From Bdellovibrionales bacterium RIFOXYD1_FULL_55_31 (GTDB lineage Bacteria > Bdellovibrionota > UBA1018): a stretch of DNA of 35,904 bases. Below the pieces are notes generated by a model. That model was not told the DNA's origin and searched no databases. It saw nothing but the letters and a program-made list of their open reading frames with translations. Location: positions 65,521-101,424 of the forward strand of contig MEQK01000086.1 in NCBI GenBank assembly GCA_001770175.1, in the 5' to 3' direction. This document shows, piece after piece, positions 1-7,062 of the stretch (positions within the stretch are counted from its first letter, which is position 1; each line of letters starts with the position of its first letter). The position numbers were made by a program, and so were the translations under genes.

Positions 1-366
1 ATTTTTGATTTTCTTCCCCCGATTCTCACCTTGCCCAAGGACGACGCCAGGGTGGCGCCGGCTGCTGAGGCGCCCGGAGGGGGTAATATTTTACTGACCT
101 GGCAACACACGAACTTCACGGATTCGTATGAATTGGAGATCGCGAAGGACGAAAATTTCGACCAGATACATGAGAAGATAACGCGAAAGCAGAATTTCCT
201 GTCCTTGAAGCGGCCGCCTGCGGGGCAGTATTGGTGGCGGGTGAGAAGTCTTTCAAAGAACCTGTCCAGCGCTCCGAGCGCGGCATTCAGGTTTACGATC
301 GAGGACGAGCCGGGGGAGATGGGCGGAATTGGCCGGGGCGCATCACAGGAGCCCGGCGGCGATTAA
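1..366 (+). CDS. C-terminal fragment of exported protein with fibronectin-III-like domain (partial)
   Basis: The frame is open to the first base of the window, so the listed TTG start is not a real start and the N-terminus lies outside. The visible ~120 residues contain a single beta-sandwich-like stretch: 'YELEIAKDENF' followed by 'PAGQYWWRVRSL' and 'SAPSAAFRF'. This is the pattern of fibronectin type III-like modules found at the C-terminus of periplasmic FecR/LysM-type proteins of predatory and other deltaproteobacterial-like bacteria. No catalytic motif is visible. The tail after the domain is Gly/Glu-rich and low in complexity. Its stop codon overlaps the stop of the convergent tatA by three bases. 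What the full protein does cannot be said from this fragment. Confidence 0.6.
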   Translation: MFDFLPPILTLPKDDARVAPAAEAPGGGNILLTWQHTNFTDSYELEIAKDENFDQIHEKITRKQNFLSLKRPPAGQYWWRVRSLSKNLSSAPSAAFRFTIEDEPGEMGGIGRGASQEPGGD

Positions 367-560
367 GCTTTGGGTGCTTGAGGACCGTTATCGAGACGCT
401 TCGCGTTTTCAGAATCTTCGATGTCCTTGCCCTCGAGACCCTTCTTAAAAGCGCCAATACCTTTCCCCAACGCGGCCCCGAGTTCCGGGAGCCGGCGGTG
501 ACCAAAAAGAAGCACGACAACGGCAACAATCAACAAATGTCCAAGGCTGAGTCCAAACAT
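363..560 (-). CDS. tatA: Sec-independent protein translocase subunit TatA/TatE
   Basis: Predicted pore-forming component of the twin-arginine translocase, which exports folded proteins across the inner membrane together with TatC. The 65-residue protein has the family layout. A short N-terminal membrane helix ('LGHLLIVAVVVLLFG') is followed by a hinge and basic patch 'FGHRRLPELG', then an amphipathic helix 'GKGIGAFKKGLEG' and a polar tail. Size is normal for TatA. No tatB or tatC lies beside it, so it is a stand-alone tatA here. Convergent with the fragment upstream, with overlapping stop codons; divergent from the flavin reductase across ~50 bases. The ribosome site is weak. Confidence 0.92.
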   Translation of the reverse strand: MFGLSLGHLLIVAVVVLLFGHRRLPELGAALGKGIGAFKKGLEGKDIEDSENAKRLDNGPQAPKA

Positions 561-613
561 GATGAGCCACTCTACAGGAGAGGCATTGGTAGCGTCAAAC
601 CCGATTCTGGGGT

Positions 614-1330
614 ATGCACTTGGCCGTGGCTGCTTCGGAGCTTCTCTGCACGGTAAGTTCTTTCAAAATGCTTACGGCGACGGTTTTCGAACTGAAATTC
701 GAGTCTGATCGCGAACTTCTTTTTAAGCCGGGGCAGTTCATCAGTCTGGTTATTCCCGGGCTTGGCCCTCACGGCAGGGACCTTCGAAGGGCATATTCGC
801 TCGCTTCAGCTCCCGGGTGCCGGCCGCTCCAGCTTTGCGTCAAGCGGGTGAGCGGTCCGGGCAGCCGTTTTCTCAGCGAACTTCGTCCGGGTGATCGGTT
901 CCGGGCATTCGCGCCTTACGGCGACTTCGTTTTTCGCCCTAAGTCTGCCCGGTTCTGCTTCGTCACTACCGGGACCGGAATTGCTCCGGTACGTTCCATG
1001 CTGCTTTCGCCCGAGTATCGATCAGAAGAGCGATCTGGCACGATCTGTCTCTTAGGGGTGCGCGAGGAGGGCGAAATCCTGTTTCGGGATGAACTGGCTG
1101 GCATTCCGGGACTCCGGTTCGTCCCCTGTATTTCGCAGCCCGCGCCCAGTTGGAACGGGTTTCACGGCAGGGTTAGTGATTACGTGCGCCAACTCGGTTC
1201 TGAATTCCCCTGGGCTGAAACAGAGTTTTACCTCTGCGGCAATTCGCGGATGATCAGCGATGTCAAAGCCATTCTGTCTGAAAAGGGTGTGCAAAAAAGC
1301 GCGATTTATCAGGAAATTTATTACCGCTGA
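614..1330 (+). CDS. FAD/NAD(P)-binding oxidoreductase (ferredoxin-NADP reductase family)
   Basis: Predicted cytoplasmic flavin reductase moving electrons between NAD(P)H and an unidentified acceptor. The N-terminal barrel carries the FAD motif RxYS in 'RRAYSLAS' with 'PGQFISLVIPG' before it. The C-terminal Rossmann half has 'TGTGIAPVRSML' and the nucleotide-contact segment 'FYLCGNSRMI'. Length (~238 aa) fits the reductase core, with no attached 2Fe-2S ferredoxin, globin or oxygenase domain. Start choice is uncertain: the ATG has no well-spaced ribosome site, and an in-frame GTG at 626 sits four codons later, closer to the conserved beginning 'CTVSSFKMLTATVFELKFES'. The partner redox protein is not identifiable from context; an NADH link to the nearby cytochrome operon would be speculation. 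Confidence 0.8.
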   Translation: MHLAVAASELLCTVSSFKMLTATVFELKFESDRELLFKPGQFISLVIPGLGPHGRDLRRAYSLASAPGCRPLQLCVKRVSGPGSRFLSELRPGDRFRAFAPYGDFVFRPKSARFCFVTTGTGIAPVRSMLLSPEYRSEERSGTICLLGVREEGEILFRDELAGIPGLRFVPCISQPAPSWNGFHGRVSDYVRQLGSEFPWAETEFYLCGNSRMISDVKAILSEKGVQKSAIYQEIYYR

Positions 1331-1344
1331 AAAACCTCGAACCA

Positions 1345-2958
1345 TCACGGGGCGACGCTGAATGCGAAAAGTCGATCACGCCCGACGACGTAAATTCTTC
1401 CATTTACGATAATCGGGCTCTGATGGCGCTGGACTCCGAAAATCCGATCGGCAGGACCCCCTCCCGCGAAAAGGACTTCGCCCGTTTCACCATCAAAGGC
1501 CTTTAGTTGCTGACTGCCTTCCGTTCCGGGACCGGTTCCATCCGCAGGTCCAACGGTCCAGACGATCGCGTCTGATCTGCCGTCCGGGCTCGAAACAATC
1601 GGCGACCCGAGCCCGTTCTGATTCGCACACCAGGCGATGCGAACCTTCGGAGGCGTGCCCGGGCTGACTTTGATGGCGGTCAGGTCACCTGGCTGGTCAC
1701 CAGGACATCCGATCCCGCGTCCATTGAAGACGAGATAGCTCCCGTAAGGGGATTCGTACTTCGCGATTGCGGCGATCGCTGAACTGGTTGTCACCCGTTT
1801 CGCGAAAACCTGCTTTCCGACTCCTCCGAGCCTATCCCTGTTCACGAGATAGGCGATGCCGTTCTTTCCGATTGAAATGAGAAGTTCCGAAGGATTCGAA
1901 TTTGGCACGTCGAAGGGTGTCGGCGCCGTTCCGCCGAGCCCGCGATCCCTCGTGTCCAGCGACCGCCAGTTCTTCGGCGTGAAGAAGTTGGTTCGATTCC
2001 GCTTGAATGCGGCATTCGTGTCGAGGCGGAGAATCGCTTGTCCGTCATTCCATGCTGAGACACCGAAGGTGCTTCCGGTCGCGATGAACGCGGAGGTGCC
2101 GTCCGAGGTGATTCCCGCTGGAGCCCAGACTCCGCCGCCCCGGGCGCGTGTGGCCCAACTCTTCACGATGCCGGGATCGGAGATCGATACGGCGATGACC
2201 CAACCGTGAAAGTTTCCGCATTCTCCGTGGTGTCCGGTGTAAGGCACGTAAAGCGTGTCGCCGATGAGGGCGAGGGCGCCTTGCTGGTTCTGAACCGAGG
2301 GATCGAAGCTGAATCGTTTGAAACGCGCGCTCTCGGCGACATCGACCGGCCATCCGGCCCGGATTGTTCCGTCGTCAACGGAGATCGCGAAGATCAGATG
2401 TTTTTTCGTGACACCTCCGTCGGGCGTTGTCATCGCATTCACGAACAGAGTTCTGGATTCCGGGTCGATGATGGGGGTCCCCGTTATTCCGACGGGATCG
2501 ATATTTCCGCATGGGAGGTGTTCTCGCGGGACCGGAGCGCCGAGTGTTTGCGACCAAACATTGGCTCCGGAACTTGCCTCAATGGCGTGCACGAGATTTC
2601 GTTCGGTGCTGATGATGATGAGATCGCGAAGTCCACCCGGAGTTTGGGCCGAGGGAAAGTAGAGCGGCTGGGCATAAACAGGCCCGTCGAGTTTCGCTAT
2701 GAACGCGGGATCAAGACGAAGCGCCGATGCTGTGTTCTTGCTCAGAATGGGATCAATGTATAGCCCGTCACGTGCCGGACTGTTTTGGTGCTGAAGAACC
2801 GGGGTTCCCCCCGTCCTTTTTGTCGCCATGGCTGTCGCTGCGGTGCCTGCTTCGGCTTTTTTTGAGCTGTGTGCGGCATTTGGCCGTTTGGGAAATTTTT
2901 CCGTGCAGCCGGTCAGGGTGAGCGCGACGAGAGACCACAGGATCAGTGAAACTTCCAT
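1345..2958 (-). CDS. PQQ-type beta-propeller repeat lipoprotein
   Basis: A 537-residue exported protein with a lipoprotein signal peptide; the lipobox LTGC ends at Cys18. After a polar linker (~20-65) the rest reads as propeller blades of the pyrroloquinoline-quinone-repeat type, for example 'VHAIEASSGANVWSQTLG' and 'LKAFDGETGEVLFAGGG'. It could be a non-enzymatic scaffold or a quinoprotein-like dehydrogenase. I cannot see the Ca2+/Asp active site of true PQQ alcohol dehydrogenases, nor a CxxCH heme motif. The start is well supported: GAGGTAAC lies a few bases before the ATG. It is transcribed divergently from the decaheme cytochrome operon across ~165 bases, which hints at shared control but proves nothing. 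Confidence 0.78.
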   Translation of the reverse strand: MEVSLILWSLVALTLTGCTEKFPKRPNAAHSSKKAEAGTAATAMATKRTGGTPVLQHQNSPARDGLYIDPILSKNTASALRLDPAFIAKLDGPVYAQPLYFPSAQTPGGLRDLIIISTERNLVHAIEASSGANVWSQTLGAPVPREHLPCGNIDPVGITGTPIIDPESRTLFVNAMTTPDGGVTKKHLIFAISVDDGTIRAGWPVDVAESARFKRFSFDPSVQNQQGALALIGDTLYVPYTGHHGECGNFHGWVIAVSISDPGIVKSWATRARGGGVWAPAGITSDGTSAFIATGSTFGVSAWNDGQAILRLDTNAAFKRNRTNFFTPKNWRSLDTRDRGLGGTAPTPFDVPNSNPSELLISIGKNGIAYLVNRDRLGGVGKQVFAKRVTTSSAIAAIAKYESPYGSYLVFNGRGIGCPGDQPGDLTAIKVSPGTPPKVRIAWCANQNGLGSPIVSSPDGRSDAIVWTVGPADGTGPGTEGSQQLKAFDGETGEVLFAGGGPADRIFGVQRHQSPIIVNGRIYVVGRDRLFAFSVAP

Positions 2959-3125
2959 TTGTTACCTCGTACGGCTCGCGCGCACGGGCATTTCGAATTC
3001 CGTACCATCAGACGATAAGCCCGCAGGGTTGAAGGAAATTTTTGCAAGATTACGCGGCAGGACAGTCCGCTTTTTGCATCGGGCGGCCATGGCTCAGGCG
3101 AAAGCCGTAAAGGGGGACTCGTCTC
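2959..3125. promoter_or_regulatory. Divergent intergenic region between propeller lipoprotein and cytochrome operon
   Basis: These 167 bases must hold the leaders of both divergent transcripts. The minus-strand ribosome site GAGGTAAC lies at the left edge and the plus-strand site GGGGGAC at the right edge. A GNRA-capped mini-hairpin GGC-GAAA-GCC and the 8-base palindrome GCCATGGC lie just before the plus-strand site. I see no convincing sigma-70 -35/-10 pair and no complete riboswitch core. Confidence 0.4.
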
Positions 3126-4022
3126 ATGAAGAATATCCTGCTGCTGTTAGTTCTCAGCGCGTTTGCCTCTGGTCGAGCATACGGCGCGATCGAGCGCGCG
3201 TCCGTGGACAAGTGCAAAGGCTGTCATGAGGGCGTTGTGAACAGCTTCCTTGATGGCACGCATCACGGCAAAGCCTGGAGCAAGGACCAGACCGGCCCCA
3301 AGTACAATTGCGAGACTTGCCACGGAAACGGTGATCAGCACATCAATGACAATAAGATCGAATCGATCATCAGCTTTTCCAAGAAGTCCGCGCAAAAGCC
3401 CGGCAAACTCAACGACGTATGCATGAATTGCCACGGCAAGAGCTCCGATCTCATGTTCTGGAGCGCGGGCAAGCACAAACGCAATGACGTCGCTTGCTCG
3501 TCCTGTCATTCTATTCACAAAGAAAAACAGATCAGATCGGCATCCACTTGCTTCAGCTGTCACAAAGACATCCGGTCGCAAGTGAATCGTTTTTCTCACC
3601 ATCCGATTCTCGAAGGGAAAGTGACTTGCGTGGATTGTCACAACCCGCATGGAACCTTATCGCATGGAATGATCCGGGCTGAGACAAATAACCAGCTTTG
3701 TTACCGCTGTCACGCCGATAAACGCGGGCCCTTTGTTTTCGAACATCCCCCGGTCGAGGAAAACTGCATGTCCTGTCATAATCCGCACGGCAGTCAGCAT
3801 TTTCACCTTTTGACCCAGAAACTTCCGAACCTCTGTCAGGATTGCCATGATTTCAGTCGGCATCCGGGTACCCCTTATGACGGGAAAAAGGGTTTTCGCG
3901 GAACGAGGGACAACAAGCTCATCGCCAGGAGCTGTTTGAATTGTCACGACCGGATCCACGGAAGCATGGCTCCGCATAACCCGGCCTTTCCGGACAATAG
4001 CGGGAAGGTTTTCACCCGATGA
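3126..4022 (+). CDS. Decaheme c-type cytochrome, MtrA/PioA/DmsE family
   Basis: A periplasmic electron carrier expected to sit partly inside the outer-membrane porin encoded next and pass electrons across the outer membrane. The 298-residue product has a Sec signal peptide (residues 1-20) and exactly ten CxxCH heme motifs. They start at Cys30, 62, 99, 124, 142, 168, 192, 214, 237 and 270. Ten hemes in ~300 residues is the hallmark of MtrA/MtoA/PioA/DmsE. Scattered extra His residues ('HHGK', 'FSHHP', 'EHPP') are plausible distal ligands. GGGGGAC precedes the ATG. Direction of electron flow (metal reduction, Fe(II) oxidation or reduction of an external acceptor) cannot be read from the sequence. 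First gene of a five-gene run. Confidence 0.93.
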   Translation: MKNILLLLVLSAFASGRAYGAIERASVDKCKGCHEGVVNSFLDGTHHGKAWSKDQTGPKYNCETCHGNGDQHINDNKIESIISFSKKSAQKPGKLNDVCMNCHGKSSDLMFWSAGKHKRNDVACSSCHSIHKEKQIRSASTCFSCHKDIRSQVNRFSHHPILEGKVTCVDCHNPHGTLSHGMIRAETNNQLCYRCHADKRGPFVFEHPPVEENCMSCHNPHGSQHFHLLTQKLPNLCQDCHDFSRHPGTPYDGKKGFRGTRDNKLIARSCLNCHDRIHGSMAPHNPAFPDNSGKVFTR

Positions 4023-4057
4023 CCGAGCGGAACGAGAACCCCGACCACAGCCCCCGA

Positions 4058-4090
4058 CCCCTAGTAAGCCCCTAGTAAGCCCCTAGTAAG
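4058..4090 (+). repeat. Three perfect 11-base tandem repeats before the mtrB-like gene
   Basis: CCCCTAGTAAG occurs three times head to tail (4058-4068, 4069-4079, 4080-4090) with no mismatch. The last copy merges with the ribosome site AAGGAGG. Each copy contains the adjacent stops TAG TAA. The 11-base unit is close to one DNA helical turn. Confidence 0.97.
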
Positions 4091-4100
4091 GAGGACGAGC

Positions 4101-6209
4101 ATGAAAAGAACGACGTATTGGATCTCGTTTCAGCTGTTAATGGCGGGCGTATTCGCGTCCGCGGCATCGGCGGATTTTACGCTGGGCACCTGGGATCTTT
4201 CGGCCGGAGTGGGGCTGGGCGCTCAACTCACGAACATTCGGAAGTCGAGTGCGAAATGGGTGGAATACCGTGATTTTCGCAACTCGGCTCTGGCAAACGC
4301 CTACCTAAACGCCGAGAGAGCCTCATATCGTCTTAATTTGGAGGCGACGCGAATCGGGTTGGATGATCAGGAATACGTCCTTTCAGGCGGACGGTACGGA
4401 AGTTTTCAATACGATATTTTCTACAACTCGATCATTCATAACCTGTCCTTCAACGCGCTAACCTTCTATTCCAATCCAGGATCCGACACGCTCAACTGGG
4501 GTGCGGGTGTCAGTCCGACGGCCTCGACGACGTGGCCCTCGCGTTTTGACTACAGCGTCAAGCAAAAGAATTTCGGCGCGAACGCGAGTTATTTTTCCGA
4601 AGGGCCGATCTTTTACTCGATCGGTGTCGAGCAGTCAAAGCCGGGGGGGATTCGGCCGGTCGGAGTGAGCTTGACGACTCCGGGCGGGCCTGGCTTGGAA
4701 CTTCCGGAACCGATTGATCAAAAGAACAACACGGTCGCCATGGAAGTCGGCTACAAGCAGGCGAATTGGACCACCTCCCTGGATGGAAGCTTCAGCCGGT
4801 TCACGAACTTCGTTCCGTTTGTCGAGTTCAGGAACCCGAGCTTCACGGCAACCACGCCGACTGAGAAACTCTCCGTTCCGCCCTCCAATGATTACTGGAA
4901 GATCGGCGGCAAAGCGGCGTGGAATCCAATCGGCCTCAATTCATCGTTCCTCGTCCGGGCGAGTTACGCCAAGCTCACGAACGAGCAGAACTTGTTCGAA
5001 ACCATAGCAGACGGTACCGGAAATACCGGCGATCCGGTCGCCGTTCCTGCTCTAACGAATGCTTTCTCGGGAGATCTGCAATACGGCACCGCGAGTGCCG
5101 CGCTGACCTCCGAACCGGTTCAGGATCTCGAGACGAAGCTCTATTACAATTTTTCCCGCAAGTGGAATCAGAATACCTCGATTACGTTTACCGGAGCGAC
5201 TCCCGACGAAAATGTCACGAATGAACTCTTCTCCTATTACAAACACGACCTCGGGATCGACGTGGATTATCCGCTTCCGGCTAAAACGAAGCTTGGTCTC
5301 GGATATGAGTACATGAATGTCCATCGGCATCGCATTGACGCGATCGCAACGAGAGATCACGTCTACTACGCGGAATTGCGCAACAGTGAGGCGGATTTTG
5401 TTGCGGCTAAAGTAAAATACCAACGACTCAATCGCTCTTCGGATGCCGGTTATACGGAAGGCGGGTTGGAAGGAGATTTTCGAATTCTTTATTATCTGCG
5501 ACGATTTGACGTCACCAATAAAGGTCAGGACAAGGTCAGTGCGGCGCTCGATTTTACCCTCATGGATAACGTCGGGCTGGGTCTCGAGTACACTTATCGT
5601 CTGAACGATTATTATCAGACTATTTTTGGCCGCAATAAGGATCGCTCCAATGAGGTCTACGCAGATCTCAGTTATCAGGTCCCAAGCTTTGGGAGGTTTA
5701 CGATTTTTACCGACTATGAAGTCACGAAATACGAATCTTCGGCCCGAAGGTACAATCCCGGAATCGACCCCGCGCCCTCGACCCCGCCCGACGCGAACAA
5801 TTACAACTGGGGAGCGGGAATCGAGAACCGGACTTGGGGATGGGGTCTTGAAGCGGAACTTCCGATTGTCGAGAACAAGGTCGATTTCGGTGCCGGATGG
5901 CAGCAGTATCGCGGAAAGGGAAATACTGAATTCGGAGTTCAGTCCCTGGGAGCCGCTCCGGCCTACGCCGCGGCACCGATCGGGAATTTCGACAATTATC
6001 TCCGGAACACCCTGCGGGCCAGAGCTCGCTACGCTATTACCGAGAGCTTTACCGCGACTCTGGGGTACCTGTACGAGCTTTTCAAATATGAAGATATCAG
6101 TTTCGACGCGTACACGCTCACTCCAGGAACGAATACGCTGACCGGTGCTTTCTCGGATTACGATTACACCGGACATCTGGGTTATCTCGTCGCCGAAGTT
6201 CGGTTTTAA
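4101..6209 (+). CDS. MtrB/PioB-family decaheme-associated outer membrane porin
   Basis: Predicted large outer-membrane beta-barrel that sheathes the decaheme cytochrome and insulates its heme chain. Length (702 aa) matches the MtrB family (about 700). It has a signal peptide ending near 'SAASA', dense alternating aromatic/polar strands throughout, and ends in 'YLVAEVRF' with the C-terminal Phe typical of barrel proteins. Immediately downstream of a ten-heme cytochrome, the standard gene pairing for this complex. Odd point: I find no cysteine anywhere in the protein, so the N-terminal CxxC known in Shewanella MtrB is missing, as in some other family branches. A strong ribosome site AAGGAGG sits six bases before the ATG. 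Confidence 0.87.
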   Translation: MKRTTYWISFQLLMAGVFASAASADFTLGTWDLSAGVGLGAQLTNIRKSSAKWVEYRDFRNSALANAYLNAERASYRLNLEATRIGLDDQEYVLSGGRYGSFQYDIFYNSIIHNLSFNALTFYSNPGSDTLNWGAGVSPTASTTWPSRFDYSVKQKNFGANASYFSEGPIFYSIGVEQSKPGGIRPVGVSLTTPGGPGLELPEPIDQKNNTVAMEVGYKQANWTTSLDGSFSRFTNFVPFVEFRNPSFTATTPTEKLSVPPSNDYWKIGGKAAWNPIGLNSSFLVRASYAKLTNEQNLFETIADGTGNTGDPVAVPALTNAFSGDLQYGTASAALTSEPVQDLETKLYYNFSRKWNQNTSITFTGATPDENVTNELFSYYKHDLGIDVDYPLPAKTKLGLGYEYMNVHRHRIDAIATRDHVYYAELRNSEADFVAAKVKYQRLNRSSDAGYTEGGLEGDFRILYYLRRFDVTNKGQDKVSAALDFTLMDNVGLGLEYTYRLNDYYQTIFGRNKDRSNEVYADLSYQVPSFGRFTIFTDYEVTKYESSARRYNPGIDPAPSTPPDANNYNWGAGIENRTWGWGLEAELPIVENKVDFGAGWQQYRGKGNTEFGVQSLGAAPAYAAAPIGNFDNYLRNTLRARARYAITESFTATLGYLYELFKYEDISFDAYTLTPGTNTLTGAFSDYDYTGHLGYLVAEVRF

Positions 6210-6225
6210 CGCATATGCAAAATAA

Positions 6226-6238
6226 AAAAGGAAAGGGG
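6226..6238 (+). promoter_or_regulatory. Purine-rich ribosome-binding leader, copy 1
   Basis: AAAAGGAAAGGGG five bases before the lipoprotein ATG. The identical 13-mer recurs before the next gene (7041-7053). It gives two overlapping Shine-Dalgarno-like cores (AGGA and AGGGG). Confidence 0.7.
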
Positions 6239-6243
6239 CTCTC

Positions 6244-7032
6244 ATGATTTGTTCTCGTTTTATGAATTTGGCTGGTCTTTTCGTCCTGCTCGTAACCCTG
6301 ACGGCAACCACGGGATGCGGAAAAAAGGGAATCCTGGACCATGTTGTCGTAACCCCGACCGAAAACTTTCAGAACGTTCGGGTGTCGCTGTTTTTCAAGA
6401 GTGACGTTCAGCTCCTGCTCGAGGGAAAGGTCGGAGTCGGAGAGTATGGTCATGTTTACATGTACCCATGGACCGCGGGACGGCCTTTCGAAATGGGATT
6501 CGAACTCAAGTCATCCGTCTTTCACGAGCCCGGATACGTGAACCTGAAGCCCACGATGTATCTTCCGAACGGCGCGCCGATCGGCCTTCCGTACGCCGTC
6601 GTCGAGGTTCGGGGTGAGCAACCGGTCACGCCCACCTTCGATCTTTATGGGTATGTTGATGTAGAGCACCTTTCCTGGCTCGGAATGGCAGGTGTTTTTG
6701 AGATTTCTGAAGGCAGCGACATTCCAGCCGGGCTGACATTAACCCAGGTGTTTTTGCGAGACGAAGCCGGGGTTCCGACCCTCTTCGCGAGTGTCCTCGG
6801 GCCCGCGTTTAACACGGACGGCTCGGTAAAACAGAGAGCCGGTCTCGCGCTGTTCGCGAATGTGAAGGCGCTGGCGCTCAAGACACGAGCTGGTGAGCCA
6901 AACGTGCTCAAGCCGGAAAAGAAGATCTACGTGACCGGTCCGATCGCGACGGATACGCCCAGTAAGAAGGCTGATATGGTTCGGCTGCAACGAGAGATCA
7001 TAGCTGAGGCGAATCGCAGCGCGGGCCGGTAA
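6244..7032 (+). CDS. Hypothetical lipoprotein of the cytochrome operon
   Basis: I do not recognise this 262-residue protein. It begins with a hydrophobic signal (residues 9-21) ending in 'TATTGC', a lipobox-like end with Thr rather than Leu at -3, so lipidation at Cys25 is likely but not ideal. Only two cysteines are visible and no heme motif, so it is not a cytochrome. The body has beta-rich segments ('MGFELKSSVFHEPGYVNLKP') and a charged C-terminal helix. Position third in the porin-cytochrome run, 34 bases after the barrel and 30 before the zincin, suggests it works with that complex. An accessory or surface role replacing the usual outer cytochrome is a guess. Confidence 0.72.
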   Translation: MICSRFMNLAGLFVLLVTLTATTGCGKKGILDHVVVTPTENFQNVRVSLFFKSDVQLLLEGKVGVGEYGHVYMYPWTAGRPFEMGFELKSSVFHEPGYVNLKPTMYLPNGAPIGLPYAVVEVRGEQPVTPTFDLYGYVDVEHLSWLGMAGVFEISEGSDIPAGLTLTQVFLRDEAGVPTLFASVLGPAFNTDGSVKQRAGLALFANVKALALKTRAGEPNVLKPEKKIYVTGPIATDTPSKKADMVRLQREIIAEANRSAGR

Positions 7033-7040
7033 GGCGTTCG

Positions 7041-7053
7041 AAAAGGAAAGGGG
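7041..7053 (+). promoter_or_regulatory. Purine-rich ribosome-binding leader, copy 2
   Basis: Same 13-mer AAAAGGAAAGGGG as before the preceding gene, here nine bases before the zincin ATG. Confidence 0.7.
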
Positions 7054-7062
7054 GCAGGGTTC

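Noticed and set aside
3045-3080. Possible sigma-54 promoter (GGCAGG...TTTTTGCA)
   Set aside because: The spacing between GG and GC elements does not fit the -24/-12 consensus.
3035-3120. Possible GEMM (c-di-GMP/cGAMP) riboswitch before the cytochrome gene
   Set aside because: A GAAA tetraloop hairpin is present and such switches do control cytochromes in Geobacter, but the conserved GACGCAAAGCC-type core is missing.
5052-6311. 419-residue minus-strand ORF opposite the mtrB-like gene
   Set aside because: It lies antisense to a well-supported barrel gene, has no recognisable domain and follows from codon bias in the sense strand.
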